A stretch of DNA of 64,000 bases from Bacillus thuringiensis (GCF_022095615.2 NZ_CP155559.1:3159501-3223500), one strand, 5' to 3'; shown: positions 41,689 through 51,690, counted from the first letter of the stretch. Notes: generated from the letters alone by a model not told the origin. Numbers and translations are program-made.

Positions 41689-42888
41689 TTAAATCATTTT
41701 TGAAGCTTTTTTCCCTAAAATAAACACTTTAGTAAACACCATCATGATAACTACTATAGCTAGAAAATAAAGCGGCATCACCAGTAACGAGCCCGTATGC
41801 AGCTGGCTCATTCCCCAAATTGTCATCGTTACAATTACATAGTAGCCTAAGCTAAACAATGCTCCGGCTGTACCAATAACATCTTGAAAATCTACTAATG
41901 CTAAACTTAAACAGTTAGGTAACGCTACTCCAATTCCTAATAGCAATATAAACATCGCTATTAAAAATCCAATCATATATATTACGTTTGGATTTGATCC
42001 AACAAACGTAATAACAGATAAAAGGATAGCTCCCCCTGTCATTACAAGACAACCAATATATATAATTTTCTCTGGTTTATACGTGGCAAGCAATCGTTTT
42101 GAAACTTTCGCTCCAATAATAGAAGCAGAAGCAACAACAATCCCTAAAAATCCATACATACTAGGTGATAACCGAAAGTATTCAATAAAGATAAACGGTG
42201 CTTCTGCATAATAGCTAAATAAAACACCATTCGCTCCTCCAATTAATAACCCATATGTTACTACTTTCGGATTTGTAATTAACCTCTTCAAAACTGAAAA
42301 GACATTTATTTTATTCGTTACTGAGTCCGTCTTTGTTTCCGGAAGAGAAACAAACGTATACAGAAAAATCCCGATACTCATAACTACTAAACTTAAAAAT
42401 ACGATTTTAAATCCAAACATTTGATCAAGAAAGCCACCAATTAACGGTCCTATCGCTGGTGTAAAAGCAATGACTGCCGAAATTTGAGCAAACATAACAT
42501 GGCGTTTATGCCCTTCTACACTTTCACGAAGAATCGTTTGTGTCACAACAGAGCCAGCACTTGCTCCAAACGCTTGAATAAAACGACTTAACAATAAAAC
42601 TTCAATGGAATTTGCAATAAAGCATAAGAAACTCCCAACGCCATATACGACAATTCCAAATAACATTGCCGGGCGACGACCAACTATATCTGATAACCAT
42701 CCAATAAAAAATACACCTAAAGCAAATCCAGCGAAATACACACTAAGAGTTAACTGTACCTCATTATTACTTACATGTAGCGCCTGTGAAATGTCAGGTA
42801 AAGACGGTGTGTAAATCGTTTCACTAATTTGCGGAAATGCCACAAGAATAATCATTAACAAAAGTGATGGTACTGAGACTTTTTTCAT
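41689..42888 (-). CDS. MFS drug exporter (Bcr/CflA-like)
   Basis: The 399-residue protein has 12 hydrophobic helices, the Bcr/CflA opening QISETIYTPSLPDISQALHVSNNEVQLTLSVYFAGFALG and the loop motif GWLSDIVGRRPAMLFGI. It would export drugs or metabolites by proton antiport. GGAGGG lies 8 bases before the ATG. It is a single-gene unit with its own terminator. Confidence 0.87.
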   Translation of the reverse strand: MKKVSVPSLLLMIILVAFPQISETIYTPSLPDISQALHVSNNEVQLTLSVYFAGFALGVFFIGWLSDIVGRRPAMLFGIVVYGVGSFLCFIANSIEVLLLSRFIQAFGASAGSVVTQTILRESVEGHKRHVMFAQISAVIAFTPAIGPLIGGFLDQMFGFKIVFLSLVVMSIGIFLYTFVSLPETKTDSVTNKINVFSVLKRLITNPKVVTYGLLIGGANGVLFSYYAEAPFIFIEYFRLSPSMYGFLGIVVASASIIGAKVSKRLLATYKPEKIIYIGCLVMTGGAILLSVITFVGSNPNVIYMIGFLIAMFILLLGIGVALPNCLSLALVDFQDVIGTAGALFSLGYYVIVTMTIWGMSQLHTGSLLVMPLYFLAIVVIMMVFTKVFILGKKASKMI

Positions 42889-43254
42889 TTTTCATACCCT
42901 CCTATAACTTTGAAAATCTCAGAAATAAAAAGACTTTCCTAAGCTACGGAACAGGAGGGGCCATTATAGAAATTCGATCATAAAACAACAAAGAAAACAC
43001 CTCAATTACGTATGTTAATACTTATAGGAGGGTAATATTAACATTGATTTTTTAAATATACTTTTTCAATTATATTACATATTGCGTTTCTTTTTCTAGT
43101 GCTAGGCCTTAGAGTATTTGTTAAAAAGATAACTTGATGCTACCACCTTTTTATGGAATAATTAGGAATAGTTTGAATTGATAGTTCTAATTATTAAACG
43201 ATAGACTAGCATATTTCTAATTTCACAAAGCTTACAAACAGGAGGCCTTTCGTA
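42889..43254. other. Intergenic region; possible frameshifted tiny gene inside
   Basis: Holds the MFS promoter region and AGGAGGG at 43026-43032, followed 10 bases later by ATT GAT TTT TTA, then a frame that needs one extra base in a T-run (43060-43065) to continue to the TGA at 43135-43137. The predicted peptide would be about 31 residues with one membrane helix (FLFLVLGLRVFVKKIT at the end). This is uncertain. Confidence 0.3.
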
Positions 43255-43806
43255 ATGATTGAAATTTTAAAGACAGTACTAAATTTCCTGATTGCGCTAT
43301 TCTCAGGAGAATTACCAATTGTATATTATGTGTGGATTATTACCCTATTCCTAATTCAAATAAGCCAATCTACTCTGAATTATAAACTCTTTAACAAGAA
43401 AGATAATTTCAGCACTTATACATCGGAAGGATTACTTGCTTTTATTATTTTATTATTTGGAGGTATGTTAGTATCTAAGTTACTTGCTTACATAATAGAC
43501 GATCCTACTATTAGTATGACAAATGTAACACATTATTTTATTTCTCTTATTATATTAACTATATTTGTCGTCATAAGCTGTCTTAAAGATTTTATAGAAA
43601 CATCTATCAAAAATAAAAATGTGTCTCTTTTTAGCTTTTTAGTAGTTTCCTTAATAACTAGTATACTTTCATTCAAGTTTTTATCACCTTTAATCGAAGG
43701 TTCTTTTTCTCTTTCTAAATCTTTTATAACCACTTTAATCATTCTTGTAACTATATCAATTCCTCTATTAATTGCCTTAGAGGAAAAGTATGCAGATGAA
43801 AAGTAA
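43255..43806 (+). CDS. Hypothetical membrane protein
   Basis: The 183-residue protein has about five hydrophobic segments and no recognised motif. CAGGAGG lies 8 bases before the ATG. It ends EEKYADEK. It lies 105 bases before the cytidine-deaminase-like gene, possibly in the same transcript. Confidence 0.6.
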   Translation: MIEILKTVLNFLIALFSGELPIVYYVWIITLFLIQISQSTLNYKLFNKKDNFSTYTSEGLLAFIILLFGGMLVSKLLAYIIDDPTISMTNVTHYFISLIILTIFVVISCLKDFIETSIKNKNVSLFSFLVVSLITSILSFKFLSPLIEGSFSLSKSFITTLIILVTISIPLLIALEEKYADEK

Positions 43807-43911
43807 TTCTTGCATTTATAGTTTGAAATTGAGTGTCTATTCTTTTTTAACGGTATTACTAAAAAATAACAGTCATTGAATCGAAAATTAAGCAGAAATG
43901 AGGACATACAA

Positions 43912-44340
43912 TTGAGCATTGAACAACAATTATATGATGAAGTGAAAAGTTTAATTGACCAAAGGTATCCGCATAATTGGGGCGGAGCTGCAGCAATCCG
44001 TGTAGAAGATGGATCCATTTATACAAGTGTGGCCCCTGACGTAATAAACGCTTCAACAGAACTTTGTATGGAAACAGGTGCTATTTTAGAAGCACATAAA
44101 TTTCATAAGAAAGTTACACATTCGATTTGTCTTGCAAGGGAAAATGAACATTCTGACTTAAAAGTGCTATCACCTTGTGGTGTATGCCAAGAACGTTTAT
44201 TTTATTGGGGACCAGAAGTACTATGCGCCATTACAAATTCTAAACAAGATATCATTTTCAAACCGTTAAAAGAGTTGCAACCATACCATTGGAGCGAAGC
44301 ATATCATAATGAATTCGTAAAAGAATGGAGTACAAGATAA
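43912..44340 (+). CDS. Cytidine-deaminase-fold protein (blasticidin-deaminase-like)
   Basis: The 142-residue protein has a zinc-binding deaminase pattern: C52-x-E54 in TELCMETGA (replacing the usual HAE/CAE) and PCGVC (88-92). It is about the size of cytidine deaminase and blasticidin-S deaminase. It should deaminate a pyrimidine-like base with one zinc; the exact substrate is unknown. TTG at 43912 follows GAGG by 8 bases; a longer in-frame reading begins with no ribosome binding site. Confidence 0.75.
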   Translation: MSIEQQLYDEVKSLIDQRYPHNWGGAAAIRVEDGSIYTSVAPDVINASTELCMETGAILEAHKFHKKVTHSICLARENEHSDLKVLSPCGVCQERLFYWGPEVLCAITNSKQDIIFKPLKELQPYHWSEAYHNEFVKEWSTR

Positions 44341-44383
44341 AGTGAAGGCTGTTCGCAAATAGAGAAGAATAAAAATTATTCAC

Positions 44384-44417
44384 TAAAAAAGCACCGTCAC
44401 AAATGACGGTGCTTTTT
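44384..44417. terminator. Bidirectional terminator
   Basis: AAAAAGCACCGTC/GACGGTGCTTTTT; a further CTAGAAGG/CCTTCTAG hairpin lies at 44432-44450 directly after the bshB2 stop. Confidence 0.92.
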
Positions 44418-44451
44418 CTATGTAAGAGCTACTAGAAGGTTCCCTTCTAGC

Positions 44452-45114
44452 CTACTCCCATTTATAAGTCCAAAATTGTTCAAGTTGCAGCCATTTTAAT
44501 GTTGCTGCATCTTTGTTTTTGATTTTTGCATGTGTTTCTTCAAGCATTGCTTCTGTTTGTGAACGGTGCGCACCTAGTGCTGCTAATTTATGTTCAAATA
44601 CTTCACTAATATTATTTACAACATCCGGTTCACCGAGTACTGCTTCACGATTTTTCGTAATCGCAACTGCATGAATGACTGGACGTTCTTCTTTTTGCAT
44701 ACGTGATACAGCGCGAACGACAGCGCGGCCAAATGCATCATGATCTGGATGTACGCCGTGCTCTGGATAAAATGTAATAATTCGAGATGGGTTTACTTCT
44801 TGAATGATCGCTTCAATTTTATCTGCAACGAAATCAACATCTTCAAATTCTAACGTTTTATCATGGAAACCAAGCATTCTTAAATCTTGAATCCCCATCG
44901 CTTCACATGCATCTTTCAATTCTTTTTCACGGATATTTGGAATCGTTTCACGGTTAGCGAATACGTTTTTCCCCATGTTACGTCCCATTTGTCCTAAAGT
45001 ACCACACGCATATGTTACAGGTACTCCTTGATCTGTTAATAAGCGAATTGTTCCTCCCGCCGCAAATGCTTCATCATCTGGATGCGGAAATACAACAAGT
45101 ACATGTCTCTCCAT
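44452..45114 (-). CDS. bshB2: Bacillithiol biosynthesis deacetylase BshB2
   Basis: The 220-residue LmbE/PIG-L-fold zinc hydrolase has PHPDDE (10-15) and HGVHPDHDAFG near 125. It deacetylates GlcNAc-malate in bacillithiol synthesis (BshB2 in the B. cereus group, YojG in B. subtilis) and possibly bacillithiol conjugates. AAGGAGGG precedes the ATG. It follows yojF by 15 bases, as in other Bacillus genomes. Confidence 0.9.
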   Translation of the reverse strand: MERHVLVVFPHPDDEAFAAGGTIRLLTDQGVPVTYACGTLGQMGRNMGKNVFANRETIPNIREKELKDACEAMGIQDLRMLGFHDKTLEFEDVDFVADKIEAIIQEVNPSRIITFYPEHGVHPDHDAFGRAVVRAVSRMQKEERPVIHAVAITKNREAVLGEPDVVNNISEVFEHKLAALGAHRSQTEAMLEETHAKIKNKDAATLKWLQLEQFWTYKWE

Positions 45115-45129
45115 AAGTTTCCCTCCTTC

Positions 45130-45480
45130 TTACTTAAATGGCGTTAAGCTTAACTCAAGTGCAACTGCTAATCGGCCTTGATTATCATGCCCTGCAAGTA
45201 TTAAACGCTCTTTATCGTCTACTTCCCAGTGCGTAATACCTTCAGCATATACCCAGCCATGATCCATTTTTAAACCAACTCGGTATGGATTCGTTCCAGT
45301 AATCTTCCCGCGCTCAAAGCGAATAATTGCATTTCGAATGAATGCTCCAACTGTCATCATCTTTTCGTTAAAGTGTGACGCATACGCTCCGTTCGTTGTT
45401 TCTAAATGAATATATACATCTTTATTTACAAAACGTTCAATTTCATTTTGAATAAGAGAACTATCTTTTACTATTTCCAT
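45130..45480 (-). CDS. yojF: YojF family protein (DUF1806)
   Basis: The 116-residue soluble protein (VKDSSLIQNEIERFVNKDVYIHLETTNGAYASHF...RVGLKMDHGWVYAEGITHWEVDD) matches YojF/DUF1806, always next to bshB2. Its role in bacillithiol metabolism is presumed from context only. AAAGAGGTG lies 7 bases before the ATG. First gene of the two-gene operon. Confidence 0.88.
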   Translation of the reverse strand: MEIVKDSSLIQNEIERFVNKDVYIHLETTNGAYASHFNEKMMTVGAFIRNAIIRFERGKITGTNPYRVGLKMDHGWVYAEGITHWEVDDKERLILAGHDNQGRLAVALELSLTPFK

Positions 45481-45742
45481 CGGAATTCACCTCTTTAAAC
45501 CATTTTACGCAAAAATAATGTAAATTGCTATCTCTATATTAGAGGACAACGCTCACTTTTCCTAATAATTTGCACTGTGTTTTTTATATTTTTTATATGA
45601 TATGTAAAAAATATATTTTTTCCTTCACTTTGTTAAATAGTTTTCTTTCTTTTTTGAATTTGCTACAATATATTTTATCCCGTATTTATGCAGCGAGATA
45701 CATTTCGACAATTGAATACATACTTTAAAGAAGGTGACATGA

Positions 45743-47068
45743 TTGGAACAATCAGCACATGAAGTAGCAAATTGGCAATATTATTTTGCAATTGCCGTAT
45801 TTTTAATCACGTACGGATTTATTATTTCTGAGAAATTGAATCGTGCTGTAATCGCACTATTCGGCGCTGCTATTATGATTATTTTTGGAGTTGTAGATTT
45901 ACATACCGCTTTCACATCACATATTCAATGGGAAACGATTACTCTTTTAATCGGAATGATGATTCTCGTACATATTACGAGTCAATCGGGCGTATTTGAA
46001 TTTGTAGCCATTAAAGCAGCAAAAGCAGCAGGCGGAAAACCAATCCGCATTTTATTATTACTATCCCTTTTAACCGCTGTCGGTTCTGCATTTTTGGACA
46101 ACGTAACGACCGTTTTATTAATCGTTCCTGTTACACTGTCCATTACACGTATTTTAAAAGTAAATCCTATCCCTTATTTGATTTCAGAAGTACTATTTTC
46201 AAATATAGGCGGAACAGCAACATTAATCGGTGACCCACCGAACATTATGATTGGATCAGCAAACAAGCATTTAGATTTTAATGCCTTTTTACTAAACTTA
46301 GCTCCAATCGTAATTATTATTTCTATCGTTACACTTGGCATTATTTATTTCATGTATCGTAACAAACTAAAAACAACGCCTGAGCAAATTGAAAAATTAA
46401 TGGCATTAAATGAAAAAGATTATATTAAAGATCAAAGTCTCCTTTTAAAATCGATCACGATTTTGGGACTAACTATTTTAGGCTTTATCCTTCATTCTGT
46501 TATTCATGTAGACGCTGCGGTTATCGCGATGACAGGCGCTACACTTCTTATGCTAATCGGAGTAAAAGAACATGATATTGAAGATGTATTTGCCCACGTT
46601 GAATGGGTCACCATTTTCTTCTTCGCCGGACTATTCGTTCTCGTTGGCGGGTTAATTGATATCGGACTTATTTCTTCACTCGCAAAAGAAGTACTAGACG
46701 TAACGAATGGTGATATAGGTTTTGCCGCTATACTTATTTTATGGGTATCAGGCATCGCGTCTGCGACAATTGACAACATCCCATTTGTCGCAACGATGAT
46801 TCCGCTTATTCAAGATTTAGCTACAGGACTCGGACTATCTGTCGACTCTCCGCAAATCGAAGTACTATGGTGGGCGTTATCACTTGGAGCTTGCTTAGGA
46901 GGAAACGGAACATTAATCGGAGCATCTGCAAACGTAGTCGTTGCTGGTATTGCAAAACGTGAAGGACATTCTTTCTCGTATATGGACTTCTTAAAAATTG
47001 GTTTACCGTTAACTATTATTGCATTACTATTATCACACGCGTATATATATTTACGTTATTTAATGTAA
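45743..47068 (+). CDS. ArsB/NhaD-family ion transporter
   Basis: The 441-residue membrane protein has 11-12 helices and ion-transporter superfamily motifs: ITLLIGMMILVHITSQSGVFEF, SAFLDNVTTVLLIVPV, FSNIGGTATLIGDPPNIMIG and the mirrored SATIDNIPFVATMIP, CLGGNGTLIGASANVV. It is a sodium/proton or arsenite/anion carrier; no ars genes are near, so resistance is not implied. TTG at 45743 follows GAAGGTGA by 5 bases. It is a single gene. Confidence 0.87.
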   Translation: MEQSAHEVANWQYYFAIAVFLITYGFIISEKLNRAVIALFGAAIMIIFGVVDLHTAFTSHIQWETITLLIGMMILVHITSQSGVFEFVAIKAAKAAGGKPIRILLLLSLLTAVGSAFLDNVTTVLLIVPVTLSITRILKVNPIPYLISEVLFSNIGGTATLIGDPPNIMIGSANKHLDFNAFLLNLAPIVIIISIVTLGIIYFMYRNKLKTTPEQIEKLMALNEKDYIKDQSLLLKSITILGLTILGFILHSVIHVDAAVIAMTGATLLMLIGVKEHDIEDVFAHVEWVTIFFFAGLFVLVGGLIDIGLISSLAKEVLDVTNGDIGFAAILILWVSGIASATIDNIPFVATMIPLIQDLATGLGLSVDSPQIEVLWWALSLGACLGGNGTLIGASANVVVAGIAKREGHSFSYMDFLKIGLPLTIIALLLSHAYIYLRYLM

Positions 47069-47102
47069 AAGTTGTAGTGTGTGAAATTATATCGTCAAAT
47101 AC

Positions 47103-47138
47103 AAAAGGTTTGCAGCACTATGCTGCAAACCTTTTTTC
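47103..47138. terminator. Bidirectional terminator
   Basis: AAGGTTTGCAGCA/TGCTGCAAACCTT followed by TTTT between convergent genes. Confidence 0.92.
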
Positions 47139-47139
47139 A

Positions 47140-47367
47140 TCACCAAAATATACCGATAATTGCTAATCCACCTAATATCATACCACCAATTTGTCCGACG
47201 ATTGCTGGTGATAATTGAACGCCTTTTCGCACTTCAACAACCGGTCTTTCGTGCCTTAGTTGCTGCACTTCACTTTGCAGTTGATGTACACTTCCGTGCA
47301 ATTCTTTAATTAGTTCCTTTAATTCAGCGACTTCTTCATTTACTGGTTTTGCTTTTTCTAAATTCAT
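47140..47367 (-). CDS. Small coiled-coil, tail-anchored membrane protein
   Basis: The 75-residue protein has a heptad-like helix (VAELKELIKELHGSVHQLQSEVQQLRHE) and a C-terminal membrane helix (IVGQIGGMILGGLAIIGIFW), so it is tail-anchored. AAGGAG lies 9 bases before the ATG. No family is recognised; similar short proteins are usual in B. cereus. Confidence 0.65.
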   Translation of the reverse strand: MNLEKAKPVNEEVAELKELIKELHGSVHQLQSEVQQLRHERPVVEVRKGVQLSPAIVGQIGGMILGGLAIIGIFW

Positions 47368-47597
47368 TTTGCATAGCTCCTTTTTCTCTAATCAACACAT
47401 TGTAAAAATTCTCCAACAAGTGCTCTTTTTCCTTTCTTCACAGGCCTCATTTCTAAATTATTCATATAATAGATTTAAGAATGAGATTTAGAAAAAAGCT
47501 TAAATTTATAACTATACCTATGTATAAGTCTGAATTTTCAGTTATAATTAAAATTAATTACATTTTATACCAGTTAACTAAAAAGGAGGGATTATGA

Positions 47598-48485
47598 TTG
47601 ACTATTTTATCTATCAATAATTTATCCAAAAGTTACAAACATAAAAAAATATTAGATGGCATTAACCTCACAATCAACTCCCCAGGAATTTGGGCTTTAG
47701 TAGGTCCTAACGGTGTTGGTAAAACTACTTTTTTAAATGTAGTTACCAACCTTTTGCCCGCTACATCCGGAAATATTGAATTGATAGGAAAATCTAACAA
47801 AGATGTTTCAGTGTTTAAAGACGTTTCTTTTTTACAGGACAATTCTGTACTATATGACTATTTAAATGGCTACGACCATCTTACATTCATTTGTGATGTG
47901 CAAAAACTTTCAAAAGAACGCATGAATGAAGTTGTAAAATATGTAGGAATGGAAAGTTATGCGAAGAGGAAAATTAAAGATTACTCATTAGGTATGAAAC
48001 AACACCTTCTCTTAGCGATGGCAATCTTAAACAAACCAAAGCTTATGTTCCTTGATGAACCTCTGAATGGCTTGGATCCAACTAGTGCGATACTAATGAG
48101 GAATATTTTATTACGCTTAGTAGAAGAAGGTACAACAATCATTCTTTCTTCTCATAATTTGTCAGAGATTGACCGTGTTACAAAGAAGATTCTTTTTTTA
48201 AAAGACGGTAAATTACTAGAAGAGGATATGACAAAGTACGAAAAAATTTATTATCACTTCTTATTTTCAAATTTAAAACATGCACAACACGTTTTATTAC
48301 AAGAAAACGTACAAGCAGTGTTAACTAAGAATAGCCTTCGAATCCAATTAGAACACCACACCATCCAAGACCTTATTAATCTATTTTATTCTCATAACAT
48401 TAATATTATTGATATTCAAAAAGAAGTTATCGGTTCTGAAAAAAGATATGAAGAAGTATTTAATGTAAGTGGTGATACGGCATGA
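47598..48485 (+). CDS. ABC transporter ATP-binding protein
   Basis: The 295-residue ATPase has Walker A GPNGVGKTT (36-44), signature YSLGMKQHL, Walker B KLMFLDEPLNGLDP and the His switch SSHNLSEID. A C-terminal extension of about 80 residues is peculiar to the gene. It energises the next two permeases. TTG at 47598 follows GGAGGG by 7 bases. Its TGA overlaps the ATG of the permease by 4 bases. Confidence 0.9.
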   Translation: MTILSINNLSKSYKHKKILDGINLTINSPGIWALVGPNGVGKTTFLNVVTNLLPATSGNIELIGKSNKDVSVFKDVSFLQDNSVLYDYLNGYDHLTFICDVQKLSKERMNEVVKYVGMESYAKRKIKDYSLGMKQHLLLAMAILNKPKLMFLDEPLNGLDPTSAILMRNILLRLVEEGTTIILSSHNLSEIDRVTKKILFLKDGKLLEEDMTKYEKIYYHFLFSNLKHAQHVLLQENVQAVLTKNSLRIQLEHHTIQDLINLFYSHNINIIDIQKEVIGSEKRYEEVFNVSGDTA

Positions 48486-49579
48486 AAATATTTCTATTCG
48501 AACTAAAAAAAATGCTCTACTCTAATATTCTCTTTACTTTAATCATTGCTACTATACTAATCATCTGCGGTTTATTTCTTCATAATGCGCTTAAACAAGA
48601 AATAGTCCAAATGAAAAAAATCGAATTATTTTCTAAATACGAAACAGAAGTTTCTAATCAAGTTACAGGGGATCAAGAAACATTAAAAAAAGGACCTAAC
48701 GCAAAAATTGAATCTCGATTAGAGGTTGGGCTTCCGCTATTAAAACATTTAAATCAACTTATACAAGAAGTAAAAGAAAACAAGTGGAAAAATGAATTAC
48801 AGACTGAAATGAAAGTGTATGACTTAGCTATGCGCTTTGAACAAGTAGAAGGAGGTTTCTCAGCCAGCGAAAAAGATATGAAAAAAGCAATTCAACTGAA
48901 TGAAAACTTATTACAACAAGGTTTGCCAAAAGAAGATCTTGACCTTTCCATTCAACCATCTCTGTTTATGAAAAAGGTAATTTCACTACTACTCACTGCC
49001 CCAGGATTTCTTATTTTGCTACTCTTACTAGGTACAGTCATTACGAAAGAATTTGAAGACCATACGATTAAGTTAGCCTATACTTTACCTATTTCTCGTA
49101 GTCACTATATCTTAATAAAATTTTTCAGTTTACTTCTTGTTAGTCTCCTATGGATTTTACTAGTATTTTCACTGTCTTATATACTACCGACAATATTCGG
49201 AAAATCTACCGGTAATATTTTTAATTACCCACTTTTCACAAAAACAGAAACTATTACTAGTTCAGGTACATACTTAAAAACAGCTCTCACTTACAGTCTA
49301 TGTTATTCCACTGTGGCTATTTCCTTATTAGTACTTATTGGATTTTGGATAAGAAATACTCTTGTTACATATTTAATTCTCACTTTTATTTTGAGCAGTG
49401 GTTTCATTTTATCAAAAATCGGCTTTAATCCGTTTCTATCTCCCCTTTCCTATCAACAAATAGATCGTGTCATTTTAAATAATAATGAATATTATCCATT
49501 AGGTGCAGCGGTCCTAATTGGAAGTACACTTTTGCTCTTACTATGTGCTATATGCATGAATCGAAAGCGGGGTATGTAA
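48482..49579 (+). CDS. ABC-2 type permease with large extracellular loop
   Basis: The 365-residue protein has an N-terminal membrane helix, a loop of about 120 residues outside rich in charged residues (ELFSKYETEVSNQ...), then five helices; EFEDHTIKLAYTLPISRSHYILIKFF is the ABC-2 cytoplasmic signature. It is paralogous to the next gene, and both probably form a heterodimeric exporter with the ATPase, as in lantibiotic-immunity or drug exporters. The substrate is unknown. Confidence 0.82.
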   Translation: MKIFLFELKKMLYSNILFTLIIATILIICGLFLHNALKQEIVQMKKIELFSKYETEVSNQVTGDQETLKKGPNAKIESRLEVGLPLLKHLNQLIQEVKENKWKNELQTEMKVYDLAMRFEQVEGGFSASEKDMKKAIQLNENLLQQGLPKEDLDLSIQPSLFMKKVISLLLTAPGFLILLLLLGTVITKEFEDHTIKLAYTLPISRSHYILIKFFSLLLVSLLWILLVFSLSYILPTIFGKSTGNIFNYPLFTKTETITSSGTYLKTALTYSLCYSTVAISLLVLIGFWIRNTLVTYLILTFILSSGFILSKIGFNPFLSPLSYQQIDRVILNNNEYYPLGAAVLIGSTLLLLLCAICMNRKRGM

Positions 49580-49580
49580 C

Positions 49581-50879
49581 ATGAAACAACTCTTCCAATT
49601 CGAATTCAAAAAAGCGTTTAAGAAAAAAACAACATGGATCGCAGTACTAACCTCTATTCTTTTCGTTAGTAGCTTATATTTCTTGAATTATTCTGTTGCG
49701 GAAGATATCCAGCGTGGGAATTTATCATTTGCACAAAATAGCATTAACATTTCGCAACAAATTTTAAAAGAACTAGAATTGCAAAAGATTGAAGCTGAAC
49801 AGAATGGCGATATTGAAAAAATTACTGAAAATAAATTAGCTATTCAAGAATCGCAGCAATCTCTTTCCAAGAAGAACAACTGGATTGCGAACTATTCTCA
49901 AGGTAATTGGCAAAAAATATATGAAGAAAATATAACTGAATTACAATTTATGTTTAAGAGCTCAAAAGGCTCTAACTCGTTCCCTCAAGCAATTGAGAAA
50001 CAAAATATTTCCTTATTTACAGCACGGGCAACGTTGGAAGAATTAGTATTACTGAAAAAAAATAAAGCTGAACCATTCATTCAAAATACCATTTATACCC
50101 CCTATCTATTTACAATTTACGATCAATTTACAGGTAATGCCTTAGAAGATTGGAAAAAGAGCACTATGCGTTATGGCACAACTGGCTCTTTATTTTTATA
50201 TCAAATAATCCAGTACTACTATATACCAGTACTCATTTTATTGGGATGCTTTATTTTTGGAAACAATATCTCTTCTGAAATGAATAATAAGAAGCGTGGT
50301 TTGCACTTTTACTATACTTTGCCTATTAAACGAAAATCATTATTTATAACAAAGTATTTTAGTGGCTTTCTTTCTACACTTGTTTTCGTTTTACTAATGC
50401 TACTCATTCCTTTGTTATGTAGCTATTTCACGAAAGGAATAGGAAATTTTGATTATCCGGTCCTTGTATACGAAGGATCAGAGCTTAATCCATTTGGCAG
50501 TGAGTATAATAGTTTAAATCCCATTAAAGACCAATTTCACTTTATCACTTTGAAAAATTACTTCGGACAAGTATTATTACTAACTGTTGTACTCACATTT
50601 TTTCTATATTCTTTTTACTATATTTCATCACTTTTAATAAAAAGCCTAAGTATTACAACGTCTTTTGTAGGTATTATAACTTTTATCGGAATGAAGAGTT
50701 TCTCTTCTCCTTACAACCCATTTACTTACGTGAATATTCACAGTGTTCTAACTGGCGAAACAGCGACTTTAGTTTTTAATCCTTCTATTAATCTTTCAAA
50801 TGGGATTATGTTAACATTTGTCTTAGGCTGTACTCTTTTATTCGCAGGATACAAACTATTTAGAAGAACATATAACTAG
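49581..50879 (+). CDS. ABC-2 type permease, second subunit
   Basis: The 432-residue protein has one N-terminal helix, a long outside loop and about five C-terminal helices, with EMNNKKRGLHFYYTLPIKRKSLFITKYFSGF as the ABC-2 signature. It lies one base after the first permease. It completes the three-gene export operon that begins at 47598 and ends in a strong terminator. Confidence 0.82.
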   Translation: MKQLFQFEFKKAFKKKTTWIAVLTSILFVSSLYFLNYSVAEDIQRGNLSFAQNSINISQQILKELELQKIEAEQNGDIEKITENKLAIQESQQSLSKKNNWIANYSQGNWQKIYEENITELQFMFKSSKGSNSFPQAIEKQNISLFTARATLEELVLLKKNKAEPFIQNTIYTPYLFTIYDQFTGNALEDWKKSTMRYGTTGSLFLYQIIQYYYIPVLILLGCFIFGNNISSEMNNKKRGLHFYYTLPIKRKSLFITKYFSGFLSTLVFVLLMLLIPLLCSYFTKGIGNFDYPVLVYEGSELNPFGSEYNSLNPIKDQFHFITLKNYFGQVLLLTVVLTFFLYSFYYISSLLIKSLSITTSFVGIITFIGMKSFSSPYNPFTYVNIHSVLTGETATLVFNPSINLSNGIMLTFVLGCTLLFAGYKLFRRTYN

Positions 50880-50887
50880 TACTAAAA

Positions 50888-50926
50888 ATAAAAAAGGAAA
50901 ACTAGTACCTATCTAGTTTTCCTTTT
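50888..50926. terminator. Bidirectional terminator
   Basis: AAAAAGGAAAACTAG/CTAGTTTTCCTTTTT between the ABC operon and the convergent acetyltransferase. Confidence 0.93.
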
Positions 50927-50972
50927 TAGTCAATTATTCATAGTATGAATAATTGATATGTTATCATCACGT

Positions 50973-51524
50973 TTATTTTTGCAGCCCTATCCATTCCCCC
51001 CGTAATATCCCCATAATCATACGATCAAAACAATTCCCATCTCTTTGCACTGCTTCTCTCATACAACCTTCTATCTGAAAACCCATCTTTTTATACAACC
51101 CAATAGCAGCTTTATTATAAGAAATAACATCCAGACCGACGCGGTGCAAATTCAATTCATAGAAAGCATATTTTAAGATAAGATGGATCGCTTCTCTTCC
51201 ATATCCCTTCCCTCTATCATTTGCATCTCCTATACCAATGGCTAATAAACCCGTTCTGTTATTCCACTCTATGCCATGAATTGCAACAAAACCAATTAAG
51301 CGATCATCTTGAACTGTCCTTACCATGAAAGAAACACTATTCGATCTTCGCCCCTTTAATAGCCCATCACTTGCAATTTCTTGTATCGATTGCGGGAATG
51401 CTACATCTGTATCTACATTCCTTACATACTCACTATCTTCTTGCCACATAGCCATTACTACAGCATCTACTTCTCTCATAGCTGATAATTTAATCGTTTT
51501 ATTTTGAAATAGATTCATTGTCAT
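50973..51524 (-). CDS. RimJ/RimL-type GNAT acetyltransferase
   Basis: The 183-residue protein has the acetyl-CoA loop DANDRGKGYGREAIHLILKYAF and the C-terminal NLHRVGLDVISYNKAAIGLYKKMGFQIEGCMREAV. It would acetylate an unknown amine. ATG 51524 follows GGGGGAG by 6 bases. A single gene. Confidence 0.86.
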   Translation of the reverse strand: MTMNLFQNKTIKLSAMREVDAVVMAMWQEDSEYVRNVDTDVAFPQSIQEIASDGLLKGRRSNSVSFMVRTVQDDRLIGFVAIHGIEWNNRTGLLAIGIGDANDRGKGYGREAIHLILKYAFYELNLHRVGLDVISYNKAAIGLYKKMGFQIEGCMREAVQRDGNCFDRMIMGILRGEWIGLQK

Positions 51525-51690
51525 TTCAAACTCCCCCTTTTTTAATAACAGGGATAATTATTAGCCTATTTATCCCCTTATTCTATAAACTGCTTTATAC
51601 ACGGGATACTTACAATAAGCGCTGACATTGGCACATCTCCTCTACACGAAATTAACTTCATTGTATAATTTTTCGTTTATTCTAACAATA

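Noticed and set aside
43533..44056. Minus-strand frames opposite the membrane protein and deaminase genes.
   Set aside because: No ribosome binding site, and the plus-strand genes have clear starts and family motifs.
45743..47068. Arsenic resistance determinant.
   Set aside because: No arsR, arsC or related genes are adjacent; the ArsB/NhaD family carries several ions.
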